A DNA stretch of 64,000 nucleotides from Nocardia nova NBRC 15556 (GCF_001613005.1 NZ_BDBN01000027.1:53141-117140); one strand, 5' to 3'. Shown: positions 25,876 through 34,874, numbered from the stretch's first letter. Made by a program: numbers and translations. The notes: generated by a model from the sequence alone, not told the origin.

Positions 25876-25926
25876 AGGCTATGCCGCGAAAATCGGCGAA
25901 AAAGGGCGATATCTCGCTCATCGGGA
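25876..25926 (-). promoter_or_regulatory. Predicted IclR-type operator plus -10 box, kshB
   Basis: Operator TCTCG-CTCAT-CGGGA at 25912-25926 and leftward TAGCCT at 25881-25876 (33 bp). It lies in the divergent region between kshB and the IclR-family gene, which points to that regulator as a candidate binder. Confidence 0.62.
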
Positions 25927-26054
25927 AGGTCGTCCGATGCCGATCCCATATCCGTGCGATCGTCGTGCCCGCGCTCGTCACGGCTGTTCGACGTGCACAT
26001 GCACGTGGTAGTACCGTGGCGAGCATCACAGCGACGTGGCTGGTGGGAGGTCTG

Positions 26055-26855
26055 GTGAGAACAACAAGCACTGCCGGGGTCCCGGTCTCGGTGGTCGAGC
26101 GGGTATCGCTGGTGCTGGAGACTTTCAATGGAGTAGGGCCGCTGACCTTGGCCCAGGTGACCTCCCGGACCGGTCTGCCCCGCTCATCGGTGCACCGGCT
26201 GCTCGAACAGCTCGCGAGCGCGGGCTGGCTCGCACGCTCGCCCGAGCAGACGTACGAACTCGGCGTCAAAGCCTACGAAATGGGACAGGCGGCCCTGAAT
26301 CAGAATCGTCTGCTGCAAGGAGCGCGTCCGGTGATGCAGGCGTTCGCCCAGCAGACCGGGTTCACCATCCAGCTGGGTGTGGTCGACCACGGTGACACCG
26401 TCTACCTCGCGAAGGTCAACGGACGCGCATCAGGACCCACCCCGACGGCCGTGGGACAGCGGGTGCCCGCCCACCTGACCGCCGTGGGCAAGGCACAGAT
26501 CGCATTCAGCGAGACCGCGAACAATCCGCAGATCGTGCAGACCCTGCACCACATGGCTACCGGTGAACTCGTGCGACGCACCACGCAGAGCATCACCTCC
26601 GACGCCCGGCTGAAGGAGGAACTCGCCGTCATCCGGGAGCGCGGCGCCGCGTTCGATCGCGGAGAAGCCTTCGCCGGACTCGGCTGTGTCGGGGTATCCA
26701 TCGGCCCGGCGGACCATATCTACGGCAACCTCGCCGGTATCTCCGTCTGCGCGTCGGTCACCACGCTCGACTACCGCAAACTCGTCGGTCCGGTGCGGAT
26801 GGCGGCCCGCGAGATCTGGGATCGCTGCGTAGCAGCCGACCTGGCCTCCCATTGA
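26055..26855 (+). CDS. IclR-family transcriptional regulator
   Basis: A 266-residue regulator with an N-terminal winged helix (about residues 10-70, recognition helix TGLPRSSVHRLLEQL) and a C-terminal IclR effector domain with the GLGCVGVSIGP segment. The GTG at 26055 is chosen because GGGAGG stands four bases before it. It is divergent from kshB across a region holding the 15-bp operator. IclR proteins bind 13-15-bp palindromes and many act as activators of aromatic catabolism, so this protein is a prime candidate for controlling the regulon in this window. Effector unknown. Confidence 0.9.
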   Translation: MRTTSTAGVPVSVVERVSLVLETFNGVGPLTLAQVTSRTGLPRSSVHRLLEQLASAGWLARSPEQTYELGVKAYEMGQAALNQNRLLQGARPVMQAFAQQTGFTIQLGVVDHGDTVYLAKVNGRASGPTPTAVGQRVPAHLTAVGKAQIAFSETANNPQIVQTLHHMATGELVRRTTQSITSDARLKEELAVIRERGAAFDRGEAFAGLGCVGVSIGPADHIYGNLAGISVCASVTTLDYRKLVGPVRMAAREIWDRCVAADLASH

Positions 26856-26900
26856 TGCGGCTCGGCCGCGACGGTTTGTACGTCGCGGCCCGAGCCTCGA

Positions 26901-28466
26901 TCAGGATGCGGTGGCGTCCGCGGCGCTGAGCCGCCCTGCCATATCCGAGACAGCTCGATAGGCCATGACCATGCCGGACCCCAGGGGGACACCGGGACCG
27001 GGATATACCAGCCCCGCAACCGAAGCCGCGGAATTACCTGCGGCGTACAACCCGGCGATCACCGATCCGTCGGGCCGCTGCACTGCGCCCTCGCGATCGA
27101 TCACGGCGCCGCCCTTGGTTCCGAGGTCGCCGAGGACCAGGCGCACCGCATGGAATCGTGCACCGTCGAGAGGAAGCAGACACGGTTCGGGCGAGGCGGC
27201 GCCGACGAAGAAGCGACCGAACGGATCCTCTCCGCGACCGAAATCGTCATCCTTGCCGCGCCCGGCGAATTCGTTGAACCGGCGTACCGTCTCGGTCAGC
27301 TGCTCGGCGTCGACGCCGATCGCCGCGGCGAGACCGGCGAGATCGGTGGCGGTGTGCCACAGTCCGGCCTCCGACATCTCCGCCCGGTCGGGGACGGGGA
27401 CGCAGATGGCGGGCAGGTCGTCACCGAATCGGTTGTCGAAGATGAACCAGAAGCCGTCACCGTGCCCCAGGCGCATCCGCTCCCGCATCTCCCGGCCCAT
27501 GCGATCGTAGGGCAGCATCTCGTTGGCGAAGCGCTGCGCGGTCTCGTCGACGACGATTCCGGCGCGCACCCCGAGGGTGAATGCGGCGTGCCCGTTGGGG
27601 AACAGCGTGGCCGGACACCACCACGACTGATCGAGCAGGTCGAGGGCGGCGCCTGCCGCTTGTGCGAGCGACACCGCGTCGCCGGTCCCGGTGTCCGGAT
27701 GCGAGGAACTCCAGTCCGCGGTGGGCATGTCCTGCCAGGTCCGGCGCAGCTCCGCCGAACGTTCGTAGCCACCCGCGGCGAGCAGAACGCCGGCACGCGC
27801 CTCGATCCGAGTCGGAGTGCCGGCCGGGCCGGCCACCACGACGCCGGTCACCCGATCCGACTCGTCCTGGACCAGTTCCGTGACGCGTGTGGACAGCATC
27901 AGGTCGGCGTTGCCGGTCGCGTCGAGGGCGAGGACCATGCGCGCGATCCAGGCCTGACCGCCGTCGAGCATCGACCGGTCCAGCTCGATGCCGAACTGGT
28001 CGGCCGCCACCATCGGCCGGATGTCGGTCAGTCGATCGCCGACCTCTTCGGCGGATATCGCGCCGGCGAAGATACTGCGCCCGTTGGCACTTCGTCCGGG
28101 CGCGTCGAAATAGTCGGGGAAGGGTCGGTGTTCGAGCGGGATACCGACGGTGTTCTCGAGGAAGTCGGCGACGACCGGGCCGGTTTCGAGGTAGGCGCGC
28201 TGTACCTCCGGGCGGGTGTGTTCACCTACGAGCGAGCTGAAGTAGGTCAGTCCCGCGCCGACCGAGTCTTCGACGCCCTGCCGCTCGAGCACATGGTTGC
28301 CGGGCAGCCACACGCTACCGCCCGAATACGCCGAGGTGCCGCCGAAGCGATCGGTCTTCTCGATTACGCAGGTCGACAGACCGCGATGGGCCGCGGCGAG
28401 CGCGCCCGCGAGGGCGGCGCCACCCGAGCCCACCACTATGACGTCGTATGAATTATCCCAGGTCAT
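26901..28466 (-). CDS. KstD-like FAD-binding 3-ketosteroid dehydrogenase
   Basis: A 521-residue flavoprotein of the KstD family. GSGGAA opens the FAD fold near residue 13, with VIEKTDRFGGTSAYSGGSVW following. The RFANEMLPYDRM segment and the C-terminal GLVYPGPGVPLGSGM, including the catalytic-site Tyr and the canonical YPGPG, are kept. Of the three KstD-like proteins here it is the closest to a standard Delta1-dehydrogenase. It stands 45 bp after the IclR gene in convergent orientation. Its operator promoter is embedded at the end of the upstream VOC gene. Confidence 0.85.
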   Translation of the reverse strand: MTWDNSYDVIVVGSGGAALAGALAAAHRGLSTCVIEKTDRFGGTSAYSGGSVWLPGNHVLERQGVEDSVGAGLTYFSSLVGEHTRPEVQRAYLETGPVVADFLENTVGIPLEHRPFPDYFDAPGRSANGRSIFAGAISAEEVGDRLTDIRPMVAADQFGIELDRSMLDGGQAWIARMVLALDATGNADLMLSTRVTELVQDESDRVTGVVVAGPAGTPTRIEARAGVLLAAGGYERSAELRRTWQDMPTADWSSSHPDTGTGDAVSLAQAAGAALDLLDQSWWCPATLFPNGHAAFTLGVRAGIVVDETAQRFANEMLPYDRMGREMRERMRLGHGDGFWFIFDNRFGDDLPAICVPVPDRAEMSEAGLWHTATDLAGLAAAIGVDAEQLTETVRRFNEFAGRGKDDDFGRGEDPFGRFFVGAASPEPCLLPLDGARFHAVRLVLGDLGTKGGAVIDREGAVQRPDGSVIAGLYAAGNSAASVAGLVYPGPGVPLGSGMVMAYRAVSDMAGRLSAADATAS

Positions 28467-28508
28467 CGCCGCATTGCTCCATTCTCCGGTCCGGGCGTGA
28501 ACGGCGCC

Positions 28509-28559
28509 ACGCTAAATGCCGTGGATCGCCACCACGCCCGGACTTCCCGCTCAGCGGTC
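28509..28559 (-). promoter_or_regulatory. Predicted IclR-type operator plus -10 box inside VOC gene end
   Basis: Operator TCCCG-CTCAG-CGGTC at 28545-28559 overlaps the stop codon and last codons of the VOC gene. TAGCGT follows leftward at 28514-28509 (33 bp). It gives the KstD-like gene its own promoter with a leader of about 36 nt. Confidence 0.62.
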
Positions 28560-28949
28560 CTGTAGTTCGGCGGGCCCGACAACCTCGATGAGGTAACCGT
28601 CGGGGTCACGGAGTTTGCCGATCGTGCAACCGAATTCCGTCAGCACGGTGGCGGGCATTTCCTGGGTGCCACCGTGTGCGCACCCACGGGCCAGCAGTGC
28701 GGCGACGTCGGCGGTGTTGAGCACCAGCTTCACCAGCATGTTGCCGTGGTCGGGTGCCGTGGCATTCGCGCGCGGCGCGATCAACTGGATCCCGGCCGTC
28801 CCGGCACGCACAATCACCGCATCGAAGGCATCGGTGGCAATCGATCGTTCCTCGGTGAATCCGCAACCGGCGGTGTAGAACTCGGTAGCGGCGGGCAGAT
28901 CCGATACCCGGATCGCGGTGAGCGACAGGGTGGTCGGCGCAACGGTCAT
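28551..28949 (-). CDS. VOC-family (glyoxalase/dioxygenase fold) protein
   Basis: A 132-residue vicinal-oxygen-chelate protein with one pair of beta-alpha-beta-beta-beta units (LTAIRVSDLPAATEFYTAGCG and KLRDPDGYLIEVVGP). The terminal Glu of the LIEVVG segment is a typical metal ligand of the fold. The ATG overlaps the SDR stop (ATGA), so it is coupled to the SDR. Reaction unknown: glyoxalase-, epimerase- and dioxygenase-like members all share this fold. Confidence 0.75.
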   Translation of the reverse strand: MTVAPTTLSLTAIRVSDLPAATEFYTAGCGFTEERSIATDAFDAVIVRAGTAGIQLIAPRANATAPDHGNMLVKLVLNTADVAALLARGCAHGGTQEMPATVLTEFGCTIGKLRDPDGYLIEVVGPAELQDR

Positions 28950-29704
28950 CGGGTCTGCGATCCGCCGTTGAAGTCCAGGGTCTGTCCGGTCATCCCGCCC
29001 GCCTCGTTCGAGGCGAGGTAGGCACAGAACGCGCCGACCTCGATCGGGTCGCCGAGTCGCCCGATCGGCACTCCGGCGATGAGTCGCTCGATCTGCTCCG
29101 GCGGCATCTTGTCCACCAGGTTGGCTTGCAGGCCGAGCGCCACGATGTTGGCGGTGACGCCGTACTGACCGGTCTCGGCGGCGAGGTGGCGGATGAAGCC
29201 CTCGATACCGCTCTTACCGGTCGCGTACATCGACACGTTGATGTTCTGTCCGGTGCGCGCACTACCCGAAGAAATCTGCACGACGCGTCCCCAGCCGGCA
29301 TCGCACATACCGTCGATGACCGCTTTGATGCAGTTCATCGCGCCGTAGATGTTGAGGTCGATCGACGGCGCCCACTGGTCCGGCGTCAGCTCCCGAAACG
29401 GCTTGCTGACCCGGTCCTCGGCGATGCCGGCGTTGTTGACCAGGATGTCCACGTGCCCGCCCAGCTCGGCCTCGGCCGAACGCACCGCATCGACCGTGGC
29501 CCGATAGTCGGTGACGTCGAACGCCCGCACGATCGCCTTATTACCTTCCCCGGCGATGGCCGCGGCCACCCGCTCGGCGCGGTCGGCGTGCAGGTCGTTC
29601 ACCACAACCGTCGCACCCTGACGCGCGAGGACCGTCGCGATCCCCTCGCCCACGCTCTGGCCAGCACCGGTGACCAGGGCGATCCGTCCATCCAACTCGA
29701 ACAC
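28946..29704 (-). CDS. Short-chain dehydrogenase/reductase
   Basis: A 252-residue SDR. The cofactor motif is TGAGQSVG, the strand-2 Asp (VVVNDLHADR) fits NAD(H), NNAG follows, and the active site is SSGSAR with YATGK. The family C-terminus MTGQTLDFNGG is present. It resembles the SDR domain of 17beta-HSD4/FabG proteins, which oxidise 3-hydroxyacyl-CoA or steroid alcohols. GTG start with AAAGG at seven bases. It is divergent from the beta-oxidation operon at 29839, with palindromes between them. Confidence 0.86.
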   Translation of the reverse strand: MFELDGRIALVTGAGQSVGEGIATVLARQGATVVVNDLHADRAERVAAAIAGEGNKAIVRAFDVTDYRATVDAVRSAEAELGGHVDILVNNAGIAEDRVSKPFRELTPDQWAPSIDLNIYGAMNCIKAVIDGMCDAGWGRVVQISSGSARTGQNINVSMYATGKSGIEGFIRHLAAETGQYGVTANIVALGLQANLVDKMPPEQIERLIAGVPIGRLGDPIEVGAFCAYLASNEAGGMTGQTLDFNGGSQTR

Positions 29705-29797
29705 GAATGCACCTTTCCCTTGATTGCGCCATCACATCGCAGGGATGGCGACCTGCCCTTGCACACTCGCCGAGCCTGGTGCAGATTGTCAATCATT

Positions 29798-29831
29798 ATT
29801 GGATTTTATTTTGGATCCAATCTGCTAGCGT
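29798..29831 (+). promoter_or_regulatory. GntR/FCD-type operator and leaderless -10 box, beta-oxidation operon
   Basis: TTGGATCCAA (29811-29820) is a perfect palindrome, preceded by a further ATTGGAT half-site at 29798. The sequence matches the type bound by FCD-family GntR proteins such as VanR. TAGCGT at 29826-29831 lies seven bases before the ATG at 29839, so the operator would sit between -35 and -10 and block the promoter. The regulator at 34161 is encoded in the same operon. Confidence 0.58.
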
Positions 29832-29838
29832 GTGCCGC

Positions 29839-30639
29839 ATGACGTCCGACACTCCCGTCGGCACCCCGTCCGAACCGCCGGTCCGCACCGAGTTCACCGA
29901 CGGGGTCGCCACTGTGACCCTGAACAATCCGCGGCGCAAGAATGCGATCAGCCTGGAGATGGCCGCCCTCATCGACGACTTCTGCGCGCGCGTGGAGACC
30001 GACACCGACATCGGTGCGGTCGTGGTGCGCGCGGCCGGCGCGTATTTCTGTAGCGGTGCCGATACCCGAGATCTGGCGGCGTCATCGGCCGATCCCGCCT
30101 CCCCGGACGCGGTGCGCCGCACCTCCGCGGTCTACGGATCCTTCGTCCGGGTGGGCTCGCTGCCGGTTCCCACCATCTCGCGGGTGGCCGGCGGCGCCGT
30201 CGGCGCGGGCTTGAATCTCGCTCTCGCCACCGATCTCATGGCCGTCACTCCACAGGCCCGCCTCGACAGCGGTTTCCTGGCTCGCGGAATCCACCCCGGC
30301 GGTGGACATCTCGCCTTGCTCGGCCGCGCGGTCGGATGGTCGGGCACCATTGCACTGGCGGCGTGCGGACACTCGCTCACGGGGACCGAAGCGGTCGAGC
30401 GCGGGCTCGCCCACCTGGTGGCGGAGGAAGCCGATCTCGACGGCCGGATCGCCGAACTCACCGGGCCGGCGGCCGCGGATCCCGAACTCACCCGCCGCAT
30501 CATGGCCAGCGCCCGCCTGGAACTCGGGCCCCCCGCGGTGAGCTGGGCCTCGGCGCTGGAAATCGAACGGGGCGTGCAGATGTGGTCCATGTCGCGCAAG
30601 GGCGAAGCGTCCTGGTCATCGCGGGGACCGGGCCGATGA
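29839..30639 (+). CDS. Enoyl-CoA hydratase/isomerase family protein
   Basis: A 266-residue crotonase-fold protein. Family blocks are VATVTLNNPRRKNAI, the oxyanion-hole segment FCSGADTRDL and GGAVGAGLNLALATD. The second oxyanion-loop position is Gly/Ala-rich; the usual first catalytic Glu position is not clear and may be replaced, so isomerase or hydrolase activity is possible. ATG with no ribosome site but a -10 box seven bases upstream. First gene of an operon with overlapping stops and starts: hydratase, two acyl-CoA dehydrogenases, CoA transferase, GntR regulator, then an esterase. Confidence 0.82.
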   Translation: MTSDTPVGTPSEPPVRTEFTDGVATVTLNNPRRKNAISLEMAALIDDFCARVETDTDIGAVVVRAAGAYFCSGADTRDLAASSADPASPDAVRRTSAVYGSFVRVGSLPVPTISRVAGGAVGAGLNLALATDLMAVTPQARLDSGFLARGIHPGGGHLALLGRAVGWSGTIALAACGHSLTGTEAVERGLAHLVAEEADLDGRIAELTGPAAADPELTRRIMASARLELGPPAVSWASALEIERGVQMWSMSRKGEASWSSRGPGR

Positions 30640-31796
30640 CCGCCGCTACCGGCAGCCGGTCACAGGCCGGTCCCGCCGAGGTGGCGCAGTTGCGCGCCGA
30701 GGTGCGCGCGTTTCTGCGCGAACAACTCGACACCGGCGTGTTCACCCCGGCGCCCGACAACTGGATGAGCGGATTCGATCCCGCCTTCAGCGCCGAACTC
30801 GGTCGTCGCGGCTGGCTCGGCATGACGATGCCCGAACACTATGGGGGACATGGCCGTTCATTGCTCGAGCGTTTCGTCGTCACCGAGGAACTGCTGGCCC
30901 ACGGCGCGCCCGTCGCGGCGCATTGGATCGCCGACCGGCAGATGGCGCCGGGCATCCTCGCCAACGGGACCGAGGAGCAGAAGCAGCGATATCTGCCCGG
31001 AATCGCCGCCGGCGAGCTGTTCTTCGCGATCGGTATGAGCGAACCCGACGCCGGTTCGGATCTGGCCGCCGTCCGCACGAAGGCGGTGCAGCGCCCCGAC
31101 GGCTCGTGGACGATCTCGGGCACGAAGGTATGGACCACCGGCGCACACGTCGCCCATGCCATGGTCCTGCTGGCCCGCACCGACGGCGGTCCGGGCGACC
31201 GCCACAGCGGACTGTCGCAGTTCCTGGTGGAACTGTCCACGCCCGGCATCGAGGTACGGCCACTGCAGAGCATCGACGGAGGCCGGCACTTCAACGAGGT
31301 CGTCTTCCACGACGTGCACGTCGGCGCGGACACGTTGCTGGGACAACGCGGCTCGGGATGGGCGCAGGTGATGAGCGAACTGGCCTACGAGCGTTCCGGG
31401 CCCGAGCGCTATCTGTCGACCATGCCGCTGCTGCGCGCCTGGGCCGAGGAACTGCGCCGCTCGGGAGCTACACCGCAGCAACGCACCACCCTCGGATCGC
31501 TCACCGCGCAGGCCTGGGCCCTGCGGCGCATGTCGCTGGCCGTGACCACCGAACTCGCTGCCGGACGCAAACCCGATGTGCTCGCCGCGATCGTCAAAGA
31601 TCTCGGCTCGAGTTTCGAAGGTGATGTGGTGGAGGCCATTCGCGCGTGCACGGATATCGAACCGCGCCGCAGCGGCGGCGACGGGTTCGCACGGTTGCTC
31701 GCTGCCGGTGTGCTGCATACCCCGGCATTCACGCTGCGCGGCGGCACCAACGAGATCTTGCGCGGAATCGTCGCGCGCGGAATGGGATTGCGATGA
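30636..31796 (+). CDS. Acyl-CoA dehydrogenase, catalytic-type subunit
   Basis: A 386-residue acyl-CoA dehydrogenase. AIGMSEPDAGSDLAAVRT, the GTKVWTTGA block and the C-terminal LRGGTNEILRGIVARGMGLR are typical. Gly replaces the Glu of the YEGT position; Glu252 (AYERSG) is placed as in long-chain/isovaleryl enzymes. It directly overlaps the next dehydrogenase gene (ATGA). Pairs of unequal dehydrogenases encoded together form alpha2beta2 enzymes in steroid side-chain and ring degradation (FadE28-FadE29 type), with one subunit catalytic. That arrangement is inferred here. Confidence 0.85.
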   Translation: MTAATGSRSQAGPAEVAQLRAEVRAFLREQLDTGVFTPAPDNWMSGFDPAFSAELGRRGWLGMTMPEHYGGHGRSLLERFVVTEELLAHGAPVAAHWIADRQMAPGILANGTEEQKQRYLPGIAAGELFFAIGMSEPDAGSDLAAVRTKAVQRPDGSWTISGTKVWTTGAHVAHAMVLLARTDGGPGDRHSGLSQFLVELSTPGIEVRPLQSIDGGRHFNEVVFHDVHVGADTLLGQRGSGWAQVMSELAYERSGPERYLSTMPLLRAWAEELRRSGATPQQRTTLGSLTAQAWALRRMSLAVTTELAAGRKPDVLAAIVKDLGSSFEGDVVEAIRACTDIEPRRSGGDGFARLLAAGVLHTPAFTLRGGTNEILRGIVARGMGLR

Positions 31797-32893
31797 CCTA
31801 TCCGAATACCGAACTGGTCGCGGCGGTCGCGGACATGATCGACCGCATCGGCATCGATACGACCACGCCCGCCATCGCATCCGACCGCGCTGTCTGGGAC
31901 GCACTGGCCGAAGCGGGCTTCACCGAGATCGGCATTCCCGAGACCCAGGGCGGAAGCGGCGGCACATCCGCCGATGCCTTGTCGGTAGCGTACGCCGCAG
32001 CGGAGCGCGGCGCGATCACCCTCCTGATCGAGCACAGCCTGCTGGCGAGTCCGCTGCTCGCGCACTGCACCGGTACGGCGGCAGCCGAGCCGAGCACCGT
32101 GGTGATCGCCGACGATCGTTGCAGCACACGCGAAGTGGACGGCACCACCGTCCTCGACGGCATCGTCACCGATGTCGTGCACGGTCGTGACGCCGCCCGT
32201 TTGGTCGTCCTGCTCGAGCCGCCGACCCCGGCCGCGCTCCCGTCGATCGCGATCGTCGCCACCGATGCCCCGGGCGTGCAGGTGCAGCCCGGCACCGATC
32301 TGCTCGGCGCCGCACTCGACGACTACCGGTTCGACGCGACACCCGTCGATCTCTATACCGAATCACCGGTCGGCGCAACGGAACTCGAGCAGCGCGGCGC
32401 GCTGTCCTATACGGTCGCCCTGGCCGCCGCAGCCGGTTCGGTGCGCGACGCAACGCTGCGCTACGCCGGCGAACGCACCCAGTTCGGACGTCCACTCGCG
32501 AAATTCCAAGCCATTCAGCAACGCCTCGCCGGGCTCGCCGCCCGCGCCGCACTGATGCAGACGGCAGCCACTGCCGCGACCGAGGCAGCCGTGGCCAACC
32601 CGCACCTACGCCGGGCCTCGATTGCCGCCGCGAAGGCGGTGACCTCGGCATCGGCCCGCGAAGTCGCAGCCGCGGGGCACCAGATCCACGGGGCGATCGG
32701 ATTCACCACCGAACACAGCCTGGGACGATTCACCACGGCGCTGTGGGCCTGGCGGGACCGTTACGGGTCCGAAGATTACTGGGCCGACGTCCTCGCCGGG
32801 CAGATCCTCGACGAGGGCACGGACCTGTGGGATGTCGTCGTCGGCGCCGAGTCGGCCGGCGAACCCACTGTCGCAGAAGGGAATTCCCGATGA
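31793..32893 (+). CDS. Acyl-CoA dehydrogenase, partner subunit
   Basis: A 366-residue divergent acyl-CoA dehydrogenase. It keeps the ERTQFGRPLAKFQAIQQRLA helix and GHQIHGAIGFTTEHSLGRF but lacks the GTNEI end and an obvious catalytic Glu, as expected of the second subunit of a heterotetrameric enzyme. The start overlaps the previous stop and its own stop overlaps the CoA transferase start (both ATGA), so the three proteins are made together. Probably acts on a bulky polycyclic acyl-CoA; this is inferred from the pairing. Confidence 0.82.
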   Translation: MTYPNTELVAAVADMIDRIGIDTTTPAIASDRAVWDALAEAGFTEIGIPETQGGSGGTSADALSVAYAAAERGAITLLIEHSLLASPLLAHCTGTAAAEPSTVVIADDRCSTREVDGTTVLDGIVTDVVHGRDAARLVVLLEPPTPAALPSIAIVATDAPGVQVQPGTDLLGAALDDYRFDATPVDLYTESPVGATELEQRGALSYTVALAAAAGSVRDATLRYAGERTQFGRPLAKFQAIQQRLAGLAARAALMQTAATAATEAAVANPHLRRASIAAAKAVTSASAREVAAAGHQIHGAIGFTTEHSLGRFTTALWAWRDRYGSEDYWADVLAGQILDEGTDLWDVVVGAESAGEPTVAEGNSR

Positions 32894-34164
32894 GCATCAC
32901 CCCACCCGCACCGGCCGAGGCCGGTGACGAGTTGCGCATCGACGGCCGGGCGGCATGGCGCGGCGCCGACACCGCCACCGGCAACGGCGTGCTCACCGGA
33001 CTGCGCGTCCTGGACCTGAGCCGCGTCCTGGCCGGCCCGTATACGGCGCAGATGCTGGCCGACCAGGGCGCCGAGGTCATCAAGGTGGAGGCGCCGGCGG
33101 GCGACGAAACCCGCGGCTGGGGGCCACCGTTCGTGGATTCCGGTACGAGTGCCTACTACGGCAGCCTCAACCACAGCAAAGACAACATCTGCCTGGATCT
33201 GCGCACCACCGAAGGACGCGAGATCCTCGGTCACCTCATCGCCGGCGCCGACGTGATCATCGAGAACTTCAAGGCCGGCACGATGGCTCGCTGGGGATTC
33301 GATTTCGACACCGTGCTCAGTCGGCTGTATCCGCGACTGATCTACTGCCGCATCACCGGATTCGGCGTCGACGGCCCGATGGGCGGGCTTCCCGGCTACG
33401 ACGCGGTCCTGCAATCCTTCGGCGGCCTGATGAGTATCAACGGCTATCCCGACGGCAACCCCCTGCGTGTCGGCGTGCCGATCGTCGATATCGTCACCGC
33501 CAATCTCGCCGTGAACGGCATCCTGCTGTCGCTGCTCGAGCGCGACCGCAGCGGGCACGGGCAACTGGTCGATATGGCGTTGCTGGACGCGGTCATCTCC
33601 CTCCTGCATCCGCACGCGGCCAACTGGATCGCCAGCGGACGCGTCCCCCAGCGAACCGGCGATTTCCATCCGACCGTGGTCCCCTATCAGGTGTTCCGGG
33701 CCGCCGACGGCGACTTCTTCGTCAGCGCCGCCAACGACCGCCAATTCCGTTCGCTGACAAAGACACTCGGTGTACCGGAGCTCGCCGACGAACCACGCTT
33801 CGCATCCAACGCGCAGCGGCACGCACATCGGGAGGAACTCGTAGCACTGCTCGGCGAACTGATCGCGGCCTGGCCCCGAGCCGAACTCGCCGCCCGGCTG
33901 GAGGAGGCAGGTGTCGCGGCGAGCTCGGTGAACACCGTCGACGAGGCTCTGCAGTCGGCGCAGGCCAGGCACCGCGAGCTGTTCATCGAAGCGCCGGACT
34001 ATCGCGGCGTCGGTGTACCGATCTCGCTCAGCCGATCGCCGCACCGCCGCCCCCGCCCTGCGGTCGCCCGTGGCGCCGACACGGCATCGGTGCTGACCGC
34101 GATGGGTTACCCCGCCGATCGAATCGGCGCCTGGCGCTCGGCTGGTATCTTCGGGGACCCGTGA
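32890..34164 (+). CDS. CaiB/BaiF-type class III CoA transferase
   Basis: A 424-residue type III CoA transferase that moves CoA between carboxylic acids. LTGLRVLDLSRVLAGPY, GAEVIKVEAP, the ENFKAGTMARWG segment and the catalytic Asp228 in GHGQLVDMALLDAV are clear. It activates or recycles the CoA ester for the adjacent acyl-CoA dehydrogenases. Overlaps the preceding gene (ATGA) and the GntR gene (GTGA). BaiF is the related bile-acid CoA transferase, but the family is broad, so a bile-acid role is only a suggestion. Confidence 0.88.
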   Translation: MSITPPAPAEAGDELRIDGRAAWRGADTATGNGVLTGLRVLDLSRVLAGPYTAQMLADQGAEVIKVEAPAGDETRGWGPPFVDSGTSAYYGSLNHSKDNICLDLRTTEGREILGHLIAGADVIIENFKAGTMARWGFDFDTVLSRLYPRLIYCRITGFGVDGPMGGLPGYDAVLQSFGGLMSINGYPDGNPLRVGVPIVDIVTANLAVNGILLSLLERDRSGHGQLVDMALLDAVISLLHPHAANWIASGRVPQRTGDFHPTVVPYQVFRAADGDFFVSAANDRQFRSLTKTLGVPELADEPRFASNAQRHAHREELVALLGELIAAWPRAELAARLEEAGVAASSVNTVDEALQSAQARHRELFIEAPDYRGVGVPISLSRSPHRRPRPAVARGADTASVLTAMGYPADRIGAWRSAGIFGDP

Positions 34165-34871
34165 GCAGACCGACTGAAAGTCCCGCACCGACGAGCCGCG
34201 ACGTCGGCCGCGCCGCCGGGCGGGTGGTCGCGGAACTGGAACGCCTGATCGTGACCGGGGAGTTGCTTCCCGGCCAGCCGATCCGCCAAGTCCTGATGGC
34301 CGAACGCCTCGGTGTCAGCCGGTTGCCGATCCGCGAAGCACTGCGCCATCTGACCGCTGAGGGCCTGGTGGCACACGAACCCAATGTGGGCTATACGGTC
34401 GCGCGGCTGCAACAGTCGGATTTCGACCAGATCTATCTGATGCGCGCGGCCTTGGAACGTGAGGTGCTGCTGTCGCTGCCCGCGTTTCCCGCCGACGCCC
34501 TCGCGGAAGCCACCCACACCGCACAACAGGTGGTCGAAGCAGCCGAACGGGGTGATGTACTCGCGATGCGGATGCACAATCACGCCTTCCACTTCGTGAT
34601 CTTCGAGCGATCCCCACTGAATCTCATCGTCGCAGAGATCCGCCGGCTGTGGACTCTCGCGATGCCCTACCACGCCGCCTACCTGTACGACCCGGCCGCG
34701 CGCGCCCGCGTGGTGGCCGAACACGACCAGATGATCGAAGCGTTGACCCGCCACGACAACGAACGGCTCGTCGAGCTGATGAACGAGCACCGCCGCGGCG
34801 GAGAGACCAGCACCGGGATGATGCTGCGCGCCACGCGAACCGACGCGCCTCCCGTACCTCTCGAGGAGTGA
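34161..34871 (+). CDS. GntR-family regulator, FCD subfamily
   Basis: A 236-residue regulator: winged helix at about residues 18-85 (LPGQPIRQVLMAERLGVSR, then LPIREALRHLTAEGLV) and an all-helical FCD effector domain with metal-site residues (RAALERE, HNHAFHF, HDQMIEAL). Its GTG overlaps the CoA transferase stop, making it part of the beta-oxidation operon. The palindrome TTGGATCCAA at the head of that operon is of the type bound by FCD proteins, so it probably represses its own operon until an acid or acyl-CoA binds. Confidence 0.9.
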   Translation: MSRPTESPAPTSRDVGRAAGRVVAELERLIVTGELLPGQPIRQVLMAERLGVSRLPIREALRHLTAEGLVAHEPNVGYTVARLQQSDFDQIYLMRAALEREVLLSLPAFPADALAEATHTAQQVVEAAERGDVLAMRMHNHAFHFVIFERSPLNLIVAEIRRLWTLAMPYHAAYLYDPAARARVVAEHDQMIEALTRHDNERLVELMNEHRRGGETSTGMMLRATRTDAPPVPLEE

Positions 34872-34874
34872 ACC

